This document shows, in pieces, positions 1-6,393 of a stretch of 12,694 nucleotides of DNA. Origin of the DNA: Spirochaetia bacterium (GTDB lineage Bacteria; Spirochaetota; Spirochaetia; PWKH01). Within the stretch, counting starts at the first letter, position 1; each line of letters begins with the position of its first letter. Where the stretch lies: positions 1 to 12,694 of the forward strand of contig SKXS01000022.1 of the NCBI GenBank assembly GCA_007128345.1. Reading direction: 5' to 3'. Made by a program: the position numbers and the translations under genes. Under the pieces are notes generated by a model, which searched no databases, was not told the DNA's origin, and worked only from the letters and a program-made list of their open reading frames with translations.

Positions 1-1019
1 CCGGGTATTCCCGGCAGTATCTTCCTGCAGTCATGGGATACGCTTTTCTGCTCCCTGGTGAAGGAGCAGTGGTCAGTTGCAATAACCTGTATTTCCCCTC
101 CCCGTACTGCCTCAAGAAGCGCATGTGTATCCTCCTTTCCACGCAGCGGAGGCGTCATGAGGTATAAGGGGGCATCATCGCCTGAGAGCAGCTGGTCGGT
201 GAGCACGAGGTAGTGCGGGACTGTCTCAGCGGCTATCCGCACTCCCCGCAGTCTGCATGCACGCAGGGCATCCAGTCCGCGGGCGGATGAAAGGTGGACA
301 ATATACAGCGGTATCCCCGATGATTCCGCCAGGCTGCCCAAGTACTTCACTGCACGGTACTCCGCTTCCGCGGGCCTCAGCAATGGGTGCATGTGCGGCG
401 GCAGGTCACTGTCTCCGAAGGCTTTGGATGCTTCTGTAATCACTTCATCGTCCTCGGCATGGGCGGTGACAAGGATTCGCTCTCTTTTGCAGGCGGAAAA
501 AAGCTTTTCCAACTGCCCGGATTCAAGGTAGTATCCCGCTTCTTTGTATGTAGTAAACACCTTGACGGCAGTTACTCCGAATTCTCTTAACGCAGCAAGT
601 TCTGACTGGATTTTCCGGTGGTACCGATAGACCCCCTGGTGCAGGGCAAAGTCACATGCCATGGCTCCAGCCATGGCTTCAGCGCGGTCCATGCTGCACT
701 GCCGCAGGGTACGGTCGTTCATATGGTCGGCAAAGTCAATGACGGTGGTCACTCCGCCGTACGCGGCACTCCTGCTCCCTTCAGCAAAACCGTCAGCAGT
801 CACTGTTCCCCTGGAGTTGAGACCAAAATGGGTGTGCGCATCTATGATGCCTGGGAGCACATAGCATCCCGAGGCATCAAGGACCCGGGTCTCCCGGGGA
901 AGGGGACTTTCGCTGATCTCCGGGGCAATCTCTTTGATCAATTCACCTTCGGTAAGGATGTCCTGCCGCTGCATCCCCCCCGGCAGCAGCACATCTCCCT
1001 GTTTGATAAGCGTCATCAT
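1..1019 (-). CDS. Dihydropyrimidinase / D-hydantoinase-like cyclic amidohydrolase (partial, C-terminus off the left edge)
   Basis: Reading the minus strand from an ATG at 1019 gives an open frame of 339 residues that runs off the left edge. It is an amidohydrolase of the hydantoinase/dihydropyrimidinase/allantoinase group, whose members hydrolyse a cyclic amide bond in 5- or 6-membered rings in the cytoplasm. Visible metal-site motifs are DAHTHFG (His62, His64), AVKVF with the lysine expected to be carboxylated (Lys153), AHAED (His187), YIVHLSS (His242) and ATDHCSF (Asp316). The KILPGIPG segment at the break matches the conserved region just after the last metal ligand in hydantoinases. The family is usually about 460 residues, so roughly 120 are missing. 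The frame has a stop shortly upstream, which fixes the start at one of two adjacent ATGs (1019 or 1016). The gene diverges from the corrinoid activator gene across 102 nt. The exact ring substrate cannot be read from sequence; dihydropyrimidinase or hydantoinase is likelier than dihydroorotase. Confidence 0.9.
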   Translation of the reverse strand, partial: MMTLIKQGDVLLPGGMQRQDILTEGELIKEIAPEISESPLPRETRVLDASGCYVLPGIIDAHTHFGLNSRGTVTADGFAEGSRSAAYGGVTTVIDFADHMNDRTLRQCSMDRAEAMAGAMACDFALHQGVYRYHRKIQSELAALREFGVTAVKVFTTYKEAGYYLESGQLEKLFSACKRERILVTAHAEDDEVITEASKAFGDSDLPPHMHPLLRPAEAEYRAVKYLGSLAESSGIPLYIVHLSSARGLDALRACRLRGVRIAAETVPHYLVLTDQLLSGDDAPLYLMTPPLRGKEDTHALLEAVRGGEIQVIATDHCSFTREQKSVSHDCRKILPGIP

Positions 1020-1037
1020 AGATAGAGCATACTATCT
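1020..1037 (-). promoter_or_regulatory. Inverted repeat abutting the hydantoinase start codon
   Basis: AGATAG and CTATCT form a 6-bp inverted repeat around a 6-nt centre, ending at the base before the ATG at 1019. The only purine-rich ribosome-binding-like run (GGGAG) lies just upstream and shares its last bases with the first arm. A folded stem would bring GGGAG nearer the ATG; alternatively this is an operator. The -10 candidate TATGCT is the centre of the repeat. The repeat is seen; its function is inferred. Confidence 0.35.
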
Positions 1038-1054
1038 CCCGGGCTGCTGTGCAA
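1026..1054 (-). promoter_or_regulatory. Candidate promoter of the hydantoinase-like gene
   Basis: On the minus strand TTGCAC (1054-1049) is followed after 17 nt by TATGCT (1031-1026). Only 6 nt separate the -10 box from the ATG at 1019, so a start at the usual distance would fall on the A of the ATG and make the mRNA leaderless. The -35 is weak (3 of 6 to consensus) and the -10 matches 4 of 6. Confidence 0.3.
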
Positions 1055-1069
1055 TGGACAATCCTTTCC

Positions 1070-1098
1070 ACCTGAATTTTTCCTCTTGCGCTTCAGGT
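1070..1098. repeat. 7-bp inverted repeat in the divergent control region
   Basis: ACCTGAA (1070-1076) and TTCAGGT (1092-1098) are perfect inverted copies 15 nt apart, in the 102-nt gap between the divergent hydantoinase and activator genes. The right arm overlaps the candidate -35/-10 spacer of the activator gene. It could be an operator or a short hairpin. No poly-T follows, so it is not a terminator. Confidence 0.35.
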
Positions 1099-1114
1099 TC
1101 ATTGCAGGTAATCT
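1086..1114 (+). promoter_or_regulatory. Weak candidate promoter of the corrinoid activator gene
   Basis: TTGCGC (1086-1091), a 17-nt spacer and TAATCT (1109-1114) are arranged like a sigma70 promoter. Each box matches consensus at only 3 of 6 positions. The -10 ends 7 nt before the ATG at 1122, which would give a leaderless or nearly leaderless message. Confidence 0.22.
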
Positions 1115-1121
1115 TACATCC

Positions 1122-2945
1122 ATGCACAAGCAAATTCCCCTAACTGTCGTTACACCTGAGAGCTCCCATGAGACATATATCCAGCCCGGCACCTCGCTGC
1201 TCTCATCAATACAAGAAATTCCCGGTATTGTCCTGGATGCACCCTGCGGAGGCTCGGGAACATGCGGCAAGTGCCTCGTTGAGGTGGTTTCTGGATCCGT
1301 AACCCCAATGACTGATGAGGAGCTCAGCCTGCTGCCGCAGGGGGCTGCCGGGAAGAGTCTCCGCCTTGCCTGTCAAGCGTACGTGCTCGATGAGGATGGG
1401 AACTCCCTGGTCGTGAAGTGTGACGGACAGCCGGGCGCCTACCAGGCTGCCCGGAACAGCCGCTTCAGCGAACCCAGCTCTCCCAGATTCAGCGTGCGTG
1501 AGCTGCTCCTCCCTCCCCCGTCACTGCAGGACCAGCGCTCAGACCTGGACCACCTCATGGAGCAGTCGAAAGCCGCATGCCACAGGATTCCAGTGGGAGA
1601 TCTGGATAAGCTCAGGACTCTGCGCAAGCAGGGACACGCATTATGCCTCTTTCGTGACGGCTTGCCGGCAGCCGTCCTCAGCACAGGGGAAGTTCCCCTC
1701 GGCTGCGCAGTGGATATCGGAACTACCACGGTTGCCCTCTATCTGGTGGACCTTGCAACCGGCAAGGTGCTCGCACGGAAGTCTGAAATGAATCTCCAGC
1801 GCACCTACGGGAGCGATGTGATCAGCAGAATTCGTCACGCCTCTGATCCCCGCGGGAGAAGCGCACTGAAGCGTCTTATTACAGACCAGCTTGACCGTAT
1901 GTTCTGTGACTGTGCAGCCGGAGCTTCATTTGCACCTGCATGGATCCGCAACGTGGTCATAGCAGGCAACACGGTGATGCTCCACCTGCTGACGGGGACC
2001 GACCCCTCAGGAATAGCAGAAGCACCCTTTATACCCGTCTTTACCCGTGACATGCACTTCAAATCATGTGAGCTGGGATGGATGAGCATCCCGTCCGCAG
2101 AAATTCGTCTGCTTCCGGGCATTTCATCCTATGTTGGTGCAGACATTACATCCGGGCTGCTGGCTGCTTCGGTCTGTGCATCCGATAAACCGGTGCTCTT
2201 TATTGATCTTGGGACCAACGGGGAAATTGCACTCTGGGACGGAAAAAGGCTGTTCTGCTGCTCCACTGCAGCCGGTCCGGCATTTGAGGGCGCATCCCTC
2301 TCCCACGGCATCGGTGGAGTCCCCGGAGCTGTTGATTCACTGGCCCAGTCGGACGATCCAAGAGGAATCACCCACACCACCATCGGAGGGGTCCCTGCAG
2401 CCGGCATATGCGGATCGGGGGTCATAGACGCCGCAGCGCTGCTGCTTGATCTCTCCCTCATGGAGGTCACCGGCAGACTTGCTGAAGTCGGCACAAGCAG
2501 GCTGATGACCGCTGCAGGTGACGAACGTGCGTTTACGGCAGTACCGGCTGAAAACGCACACAATAACCGGGCGGTCCTGGTTACCCAGAGCGACATCCGT
2601 GAGGTGCAGCTGGCAAAAGCTGCTGTAGCAGCGGGCATCCGCATCCTCCTTGAGACTGCTGGTGTTCGTCTGGAGCAAGTGCACGCGGTCAGACTTGCAG
2701 GAGGATTCGGCAGCTGGATTAATGTGACCAGCGCCCAGCGCATAGGCCTTCTGCCGGAGCCGTACCGTGGAATCGCATCATCCTGCGGCAATACTGCAGG
2801 GATGGGTGCGGTTCAGGCCATGCTGGACAGCTCTTCAGAGGCTGCGCTTGCCGAACTGGTGAGTTCAGCTCATTACATTGAACTCTCCTCGCACCCTGAG
2901 TTTCAGCAGGCATATGTAGAAGAGATGATCTTCCCCCAAGGATGA
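1122..2945 (+). CDS. RACo-type corrinoid reductive activator: [2Fe-2S] ferredoxin plus ASKHA ATPase domain
   Basis: The 607-residue protein has an N-terminal plant-type ferredoxin domain with the cysteine pattern C42-x5-C48-x2-C51-x32-C84, a linker, then a C-terminal ASKHA domain of the DUF4445/RACo kind. ASKHA landmarks are DIGTTT (198-203), VIAGNTVM (279-286), FIDLGTNGE (360-368), GICGSG (428-433) and RLAGGFG (524-530). Proteins of this family (RACo, and activators of O-demethylase systems) use ATP hydrolysis to drive an electron from the Fe-S cluster onto inactive Co(II) corrinoid, restoring Co(I). It is cytoplasmic, and its likely partner is the corrinoid protein encoded at 4337. The ATG at 1122 is preferred over an in-frame TTG at 1086, because the extra 12 residues precede the normal start of the ferredoxin fold. 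Neither start has a good ribosome binding site. The regulator gene begins 3 nt after the stop, so the two are probably co-transcribed. Confidence 0.9.
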   Translation: MHKQIPLTVVTPESSHETYIQPGTSLLSSIQEIPGIVLDAPCGGSGTCGKCLVEVVSGSVTPMTDEELSLLPQGAAGKSLRLACQAYVLDEDGNSLVVKCDGQPGAYQAARNSRFSEPSSPRFSVRELLLPPPSLQDQRSDLDHLMEQSKAACHRIPVGDLDKLRTLRKQGHALCLFRDGLPAAVLSTGEVPLGCAVDIGTTTVALYLVDLATGKVLARKSEMNLQRTYGSDVISRIRHASDPRGRSALKRLITDQLDRMFCDCAAGASFAPAWIRNVVIAGNTVMLHLLTGTDPSGIAEAPFIPVFTRDMHFKSCELGWMSIPSAEIRLLPGISSYVGADITSGLLAASVCASDKPVLFIDLGTNGEIALWDGKRLFCCSTAAGPAFEGASLSHGIGGVPGAVDSLAQSDDPRGITHTTIGGVPAAGICGSGVIDAAALLLDLSLMEVTGRLAEVGTSRLMTAAGDERAFTAVPAENAHNNRAVLVTQSDIREVQLAKAAVAAGIRILLETAGVRLEQVHAVRLAGGFGSWINVTSAQRIGLLPEPYRGIASSCGNTAGMGAVQAMLDSSSEAALAELVSSAHYIELSSHPEFQQAYVEEMIFPQG

Positions 2946-2948
2946 TAT

Positions 2949-4214
2949 ATGGATTCAGGGAATGAAGTTGCAGAATATTACGCCATATCCTCCTTTGTCC
3001 CCTGCTCATTCGTGTCCGTGCCTGTTGACCCGAAGGGGCTTCCATGCACCCTGTGCAGCTGTCTGAGCGATGAGCTGGTACAGGCCTGCTCCCATGACCA
3101 CACCTACAGCTGCGGCCTGGCAGAACGGTTTGGAGGCAGTTATACCTATCTGTGCAGACTCTCACTTATGTTCTGGGCGAGTCCCGTACTGACTGACGGC
3201 GTGATGACATCTGCGCTCATCGCAGGTCCTGTCTTGACCCTTCCGATGGACGAGGTGGCAAGCGAAGCGGCGCGTCTTGCCGGCAGTGTTCCAGAAGGAT
3301 TCTCACATGCACTAGGTAAGATTGATGTCCTTGCTGTTGACAGGGTAAGGAGCCTGGCGGAACTGCTGCGTATGTGCGCAGCCTGGGTTTCAGGGTACAG
3401 CGGTGAGTCCATGACCAGGGTTCACCGGTTCCTTGATCAGCAGTCCCGCTTTTCTGAATACATCCATGATATGAAGCGTCAGTTCAGCGGCACCCAGTCC
3501 CGTGATCTGGTCCGGTACTCGTTGGAGACCGAAGAACAGCTCCAGGAGGCTATCCGGCAGGGGGACCATGCAGCGGCTCAAGCAGCAGCCCATGAAATCC
3601 TCGGGGCGCTGCACTTGTCGGGCTTTGACAGTCCGGAGATGCTGCGCTGCCGGATTCAGGAAATCATCGCACTTGTCTCCCGCTCCGCGATCAAGGGAGG
3701 TGCTGAGGCCACGGCTGTCCTGGAGAACAGTTCACTCTTTGCGGGCAGGCTGCCCAAGGTCGGCAGCCTAGAGCAGCTTTCGGGGCTGGTGCTCCAGGCT
3801 GTCGGACAGTTCACCGATTTCGTGGTTGCCGCAAAGCAGCTCAAGCATGAAGAGGCTATCAAGAGGACCCTGAGATTCATCAACGAAAACTACTGGGAGA
3901 AGATTACCCTGCAGAGAGCATCTTCCATCGCCGGGTTCAGCCCGTCCTATCTCAGCAGGATTTTCAATGTGGAGATGCACTGCAGTTTCTCGGCGTACGT
4001 CAATCAGGTGAGAATCAGTCATGCCAAGAAGCTGCTCAAGCACACATCAGCAACTTTGGTGGAGATCGCCGGCATGGTAGGATATGAAGATCAAAGCTAC
4101 TTTTCAAAAGTGTTCAAGTCTGTTACCGGCATCACCCCCGGAACGTACCGGGAACGTTCAGGAACCTTCCCCAGCCGTACCTTTGAGATTCATGACGATC
4201 AGGACAGTGAATAG
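2949..4214 (+). CDS. AraC-family regulator with N-terminal PocR-type sensory domain
   Basis: The C-terminal ~100 residues (about 304-403) form a typical AraC/XylS double helix-turn-helix, with AGFSPSYLSRIF in the first unit and VGYEDQSYFSKVFK in the second, ending in ITPGTYRER. The N-terminal ~110 residues resemble the PocR ligand-binding domain (LCRLSLMFWASPVL, then LIAGPVLTLPMDEV), named after the Salmonella activator of cobalamin and propanediol genes. The region contains seven cysteines (19, 33, 36, 38, 47, 55, 69), including a CxxCxC run, so metal, Fe-S or redox sensing is possible. Such regulators often sit beside corrinoid methyltransferase genes and probably respond to the methyl donor or a corrinoid-related ligand. 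An AAGGA ribosome binding site lies just before the ATG. The likely target is the direct-repeat region immediately downstream, in front of the corrinoid protein gene. Confidence 0.88.
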   Translation: MDSGNEVAEYYAISSFVPCSFVSVPVDPKGLPCTLCSCLSDELVQACSHDHTYSCGLAERFGGSYTYLCRLSLMFWASPVLTDGVMTSALIAGPVLTLPMDEVASEAARLAGSVPEGFSHALGKIDVLAVDRVRSLAELLRMCAAWVSGYSGESMTRVHRFLDQQSRFSEYIHDMKRQFSGTQSRDLVRYSLETEEQLQEAIRQGDHAAAQAAAHEILGALHLSGFDSPEMLRCRIQEIIALVSRSAIKGGAEATAVLENSSLFAGRLPKVGSLEQLSGLVLQAVGQFTDFVVAAKQLKHEEAIKRTLRFINENYWEKITLQRASSIAGFSPSYLSRIFNVEMHCSFSAYVNQVRISHAKKLLKHTSATLVEIAGMVGYEDQSYFSKVFKSVTGITPGTYRERSGTFPSRTFEIHDDQDSE

Positions 4215-4225
4215 CAACATTATTA
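4210..4225 (+). promoter_or_regulatory. Direct repeat copy 1 upstream of the corrinoid operon (candidate regulator site)
   Basis: AATAGCAACATTATTA here recurs 39 nt downstream with 15 of 16 identical bases. The copy overlaps the TAG stop of the regulator gene. AraC-family proteins commonly bind direct repeats upstream of the -35 region, so this pair is a natural candidate binding site for the adjacent regulator. The repeat is seen; binding is inferred. Confidence 0.5.
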
Positions 4226-4248
4226 TACCATCGCAAGAAAGTACATAA

Positions 4249-4264
4249 AATAGCAACATAATTA
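4249..4264 (+). promoter_or_regulatory. Direct repeat copy 2 upstream of the corrinoid operon (candidate regulator site)
   Basis: AATAGCAACATAATTA differs from the copy at 4210 by one base. It lies about 18 nt before the candidate -35 box at 4282, a usual place for an activator site. The 39-nt start-to-start distance is not a whole number of helical turns, which leaves the binding geometry uncertain. Confidence 0.5.
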
Positions 4265-4281
4265 CATACGCCGTCCATGCC

Positions 4282-4309
4282 TTGGGATATCATGCATGAT
4301 ACATATATA
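4282..4309 (+). promoter_or_regulatory. Candidate promoter of the corrinoid protein operon, with a 14-bp palindrome in the spacer
   Basis: TTGGGA (4282-4287), a 16-nt spacer and TATATA (4304-4309) form a sub-consensus sigma70-like promoter, as expected for an activator-dependent one. The spacer holds the perfect palindrome TATCATGCATGATA (4288-4301), which may be a second regulatory site. A start near 4316 would give a leader of about 20 nt carrying AGGAGG. Confidence 0.4.
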
Positions 4310-4322
4310 CACTGACTGTTCC

Positions 4323-4328
4323 AGGAGG
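4323..4328 (+). promoter_or_regulatory. Strong ribosome binding site of the corrinoid protein gene
   Basis: AGGAGG with an 8-nt spacer to the ATG at 4337. It is far stronger than the sites of most other genes in the window, consistent with high expression of the corrinoid protein. Confidence 0.75.
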
Positions 4329-4336
4329 AATGCACA

Positions 4337-4975
4337 ATGGCTGATATGAAGATGATCTCTGAGCTGCTTCAGAAAGGAAGGGCAAAAGAGGTCAGGGAAC
4401 TGACCCAGCAGGCCGTAGATGAGGGCATGGAGCCCCAGGATATTCTTGAGCAGGGGCTCATGGATGGGATGAACGAAATCGGCATTAAGTTCAAGAAGAA
4501 TGAGGTGTTCGTTCCCGAAGTGCTGATTGCAGCCCGCGCCATGCATGCGGGAATGGGTGTACTGAAACCGCTTTTAGTTGAAGCTGGCGTGAAAACCAGA
4601 GGAACCGTAGTCCTGGGGACCGTCAAGGGAGACCTCCATGACATCGGCAAGAACCTGGTGGGTATGATGATGGAAGGAAAGGGTCTCACAGTCGTGGACC
4701 TGGGAACTGACGTATCACCGCAGCGGTTTATCGACGAGGCACGTACGCATAACGCGCAGATCATTGCCTGCTCAGCCCTGCTCACCACCACCATGAAGGA
4801 AATGGAGCATGTGGTCAGAGCTGCGGATGAAGCCGGCATCAGGGGTCAGGTGAAGATTATGGTCGGAGGAGCCCCGGTGACTGATGCGTTCTGCAAATCC
4901 ATCAACGCAGACAGCTATGCACCGGATGCCGCATCTGCGGCCGATGCGGCCATGGAATTCTGCATGGTGTCCTGA
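4337..4975 (+). CDS. Corrinoid (B12-binding) methyltransferase protein, MtbC/MttC/MtaC-like
   Basis: At 212 residues this has the standard length and two-domain layout of methanogen and acetogen corrinoid proteins: an N-terminal helical cap (about 1-85, with GLMDGMNEIGIKFKKNEVFV) and a C-terminal Rossmann-like B12-binding domain. The cobalt-ligand motif DxHxxG is present as GDLHDIG (Asp99, His101, Gly104), so the corrinoid should bind base-off/His-on. The further signatures ACSALLTTT (Ser146, Leu148) and MVGGAPV (176-181) line the nucleotide-loop pocket. Its role is to carry a methyl group on cobalt between a substrate-specific methyltransferase and an acceptor methyltransferase, cycling between Co(I) and methyl-Co(III). 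The neighbours are an activator upstream and a UroD-type methyltransferase 41 nt downstream. The methyl donor cannot be assigned because no recognisable separate MT1 is in the window. Confidence 0.95.
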   Translation: MADMKMISELLQKGRAKEVRELTQQAVDEGMEPQDILEQGLMDGMNEIGIKFKKNEVFVPEVLIAARAMHAGMGVLKPLLVEAGVKTRGTVVLGTVKGDLHDIGKNLVGMMMEGKGLTVVDLGTDVSPQRFIDEARTHNAQIIACSALLTTTMKEMEHVVRAADEAGIRGQVKIMVGGAPVTDAFCKSINADSYAPDAASAADAAMEFCMVS

Positions 4976-5016
4976 CGGTAGATAGCGAAGCACAATTTTT
5001 CATACCCAGGAGACTA

Positions 5017-6384
5017 ATGAGGGAGCACATGACAGGAAAAGAACGTATTGAAGCAGTATTCAGGGGGAGGAATGCCGACAGCATACCTTGGGTCCCCTTT
5101 GCCGGCGTCCATGCCGGCAAGCTGGCCGGATATTCTGCCAGAGAGGTGTCCACCGATGCGGACAAGCTCGTTGAGTCACTCAGGAAGGTACACAGTCTCT
5201 ACAGGCCTGACGGCATGCCGGTGATGTTCGACCTGCAGATTGAGGCTGAACTGCTTGGATGCGACCTGGTATGGTCAGAAGATGCTCCTCCCACCGTATC
5301 CTCTCACCCGCTTGCCCAAACCCAGACTATCCCAAGCCGTCTGCCAGGGCCAGATGAGGGCCGGCTCGCTTTGGAACTTGAAGTCATGGCCCGCGTAAAG
5401 CGGGAGTTCGGTGAGCAGACAGCGTTGTACGGATTGTTCTGCGGGCCATTCACGCTGGCCTCTCACCTCAGGGGAACCAACATCTTCATGGATATGGTGC
5501 TGGACCCGGATTACGTGCACAGCCTCCTCGATTATACGCTGCAGGTCTCTCAGTTTATGGCACGCTGCTTTTCAGAAGCAGGCATGGATGTACTGGCTGT
5601 GGTGGACCCCCTGATATCCCAGATATCCCCTGAACACTTCAGGGAGTTCATGCATACACCCTTCAGCGAGCTCTTCGGGTACATCAAGGAACTGGGAGCA
5701 TTTTCCTCATTCTTCGTATGTGGCAATGCCACCATGAACATTGAGCCCATGTGCCAGACCGGGCCAGACAGTATATCAGTGGATGAGAACGTAGACCTCG
5801 CCCAGGCAAAACGTATTACCGACAGCTACGGGGTGGTCATCGGAGGGAACATACCCCTCACCACAGTGATGCTCTTCGGCAGCCAGCAGGATAATATGAA
5901 GGCCGCGGTGCAGATCATCGACTCGGTCCCGCCGGGAAGACTCGTAATATCACCGGGATGCGACATGCCCTACGACACCCCGGTTGAGCATGTCCTGGCG
6001 ATTGAGCAGGCGGTGCATCAAACTCATTCGGTGCGTGAGATGGTCAATACCTATGAAGGGTCCACCTTCGCCTTTACCGGAACTCTGCCCGACTATGAGC
6101 ATCTTCAGCGGCCCCTCGTCGAGGTATTCACCCTGGATTCAGCCACCTGCGCAGCGTGCGCTTACATGGTTGAAGTTGCAAAGGAAGCCCAGCATCATAT
6201 GGATATCGATGTGGATGTAGTTGAGTACAAATACACCTCCACTGAGAATATCGCCCGGTGCAGGGAAATGGGGATAACCAAACTTCCCAGCATCTACATT
6301 AACGGGGAACTGGCCTACTCTTCCATCATACCCAGCAGGGACAAGCTCATCGAGGAGATTACCGAAAAGGCGGCTGCCACCTAG
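5017..6384 (+). CDS. MtaA/CmuA-type (UroD-fold) corrinoid methyltransferase fused to a C-terminal thioredoxin-like domain
   Basis: Residues 1 to ~345 match the uroporphyrinogen-decarboxylase-fold methyltransferases (MtaA, MtbA, CmuA), which move a methyl group between a corrinoid protein and a thiol or other partner using zinc. Landmarks are GKERIEAVFRG at the start, GLFCGPFTLAS (139-149), VDPLISQISPEHF (196-208), FVCGN (233-237) and SPGCDMPYDTP (312-322). In MtaA/MtbA zinc is held by His-x-Cys plus a Cys some 75 residues later. Here the cysteines are present (Cys235, Cys315) but the His position is Phe233. Residues ~365-455 form an added thioredoxin/glutaredoxin-like domain with Cys378-Ala-Ala-Cys381 and a cis-proline-like KLPSIYING (Pro424). 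The operon context argues against heme synthesis. The ATG at 5017 has AGGAG at a short 4-nt spacing; the in-frame ATG at 5029 (MTGKER) is an alternative start. Confidence 0.88.
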   Translation: MREHMTGKERIEAVFRGRNADSIPWVPFAGVHAGKLAGYSAREVSTDADKLVESLRKVHSLYRPDGMPVMFDLQIEAELLGCDLVWSEDAPPTVSSHPLAQTQTIPSRLPGPDEGRLALELEVMARVKREFGEQTALYGLFCGPFTLASHLRGTNIFMDMVLDPDYVHSLLDYTLQVSQFMARCFSEAGMDVLAVVDPLISQISPEHFREFMHTPFSELFGYIKELGAFSSFFVCGNATMNIEPMCQTGPDSISVDENVDLAQAKRITDSYGVVIGGNIPLTTVMLFGSQQDNMKAAVQIIDSVPPGRLVISPGCDMPYDTPVEHVLAIEQAVHQTHSVREMVNTYEGSTFAFTGTLPDYEHLQRPLVEVFTLDSATCAACAYMVEVAKEAQHHMDIDVDVVEYKYTSTENIARCREMGITKLPSIYINGELAYSSIIPSRDKLIEEITEKAAAT

Positions 6385-6393
6385 GGGGATGCA

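Noticed and set aside
1086..1121. TTG start adding 12 residues to the corrinoid activator
   Set aside because: There is no ribosome binding site, the extension is absent from the ferredoxin fold, and it coincides with the candidate promoter boxes.
2129..2791. A 220-codon open frame on the minus strand inside the activator gene
   Set aside because: It is low-complexity, rich in Ser/Ala/Pro, and lies wholly opposite the well-conserved ASKHA domain, so it is a frame shadow of GC-rich coding DNA.
4210..4264. The AATAGCAACAT direct repeat as part of a CRISPR array
   Set aside because: There are only two copies, they are short, and the gap between them is 23 nt in a promoter region; a regulator site is a better explanation.
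5017..6384. A true uroporphyrinogen decarboxylase (HemE) for heme synthesis
   Set aside because: The corrinoid protein next door, the Cys235/Cys315 pattern, the MtaA-like N-terminus and the thioredoxin-like tail all point to a methyltransferase, and there are no other heme genes nearby.
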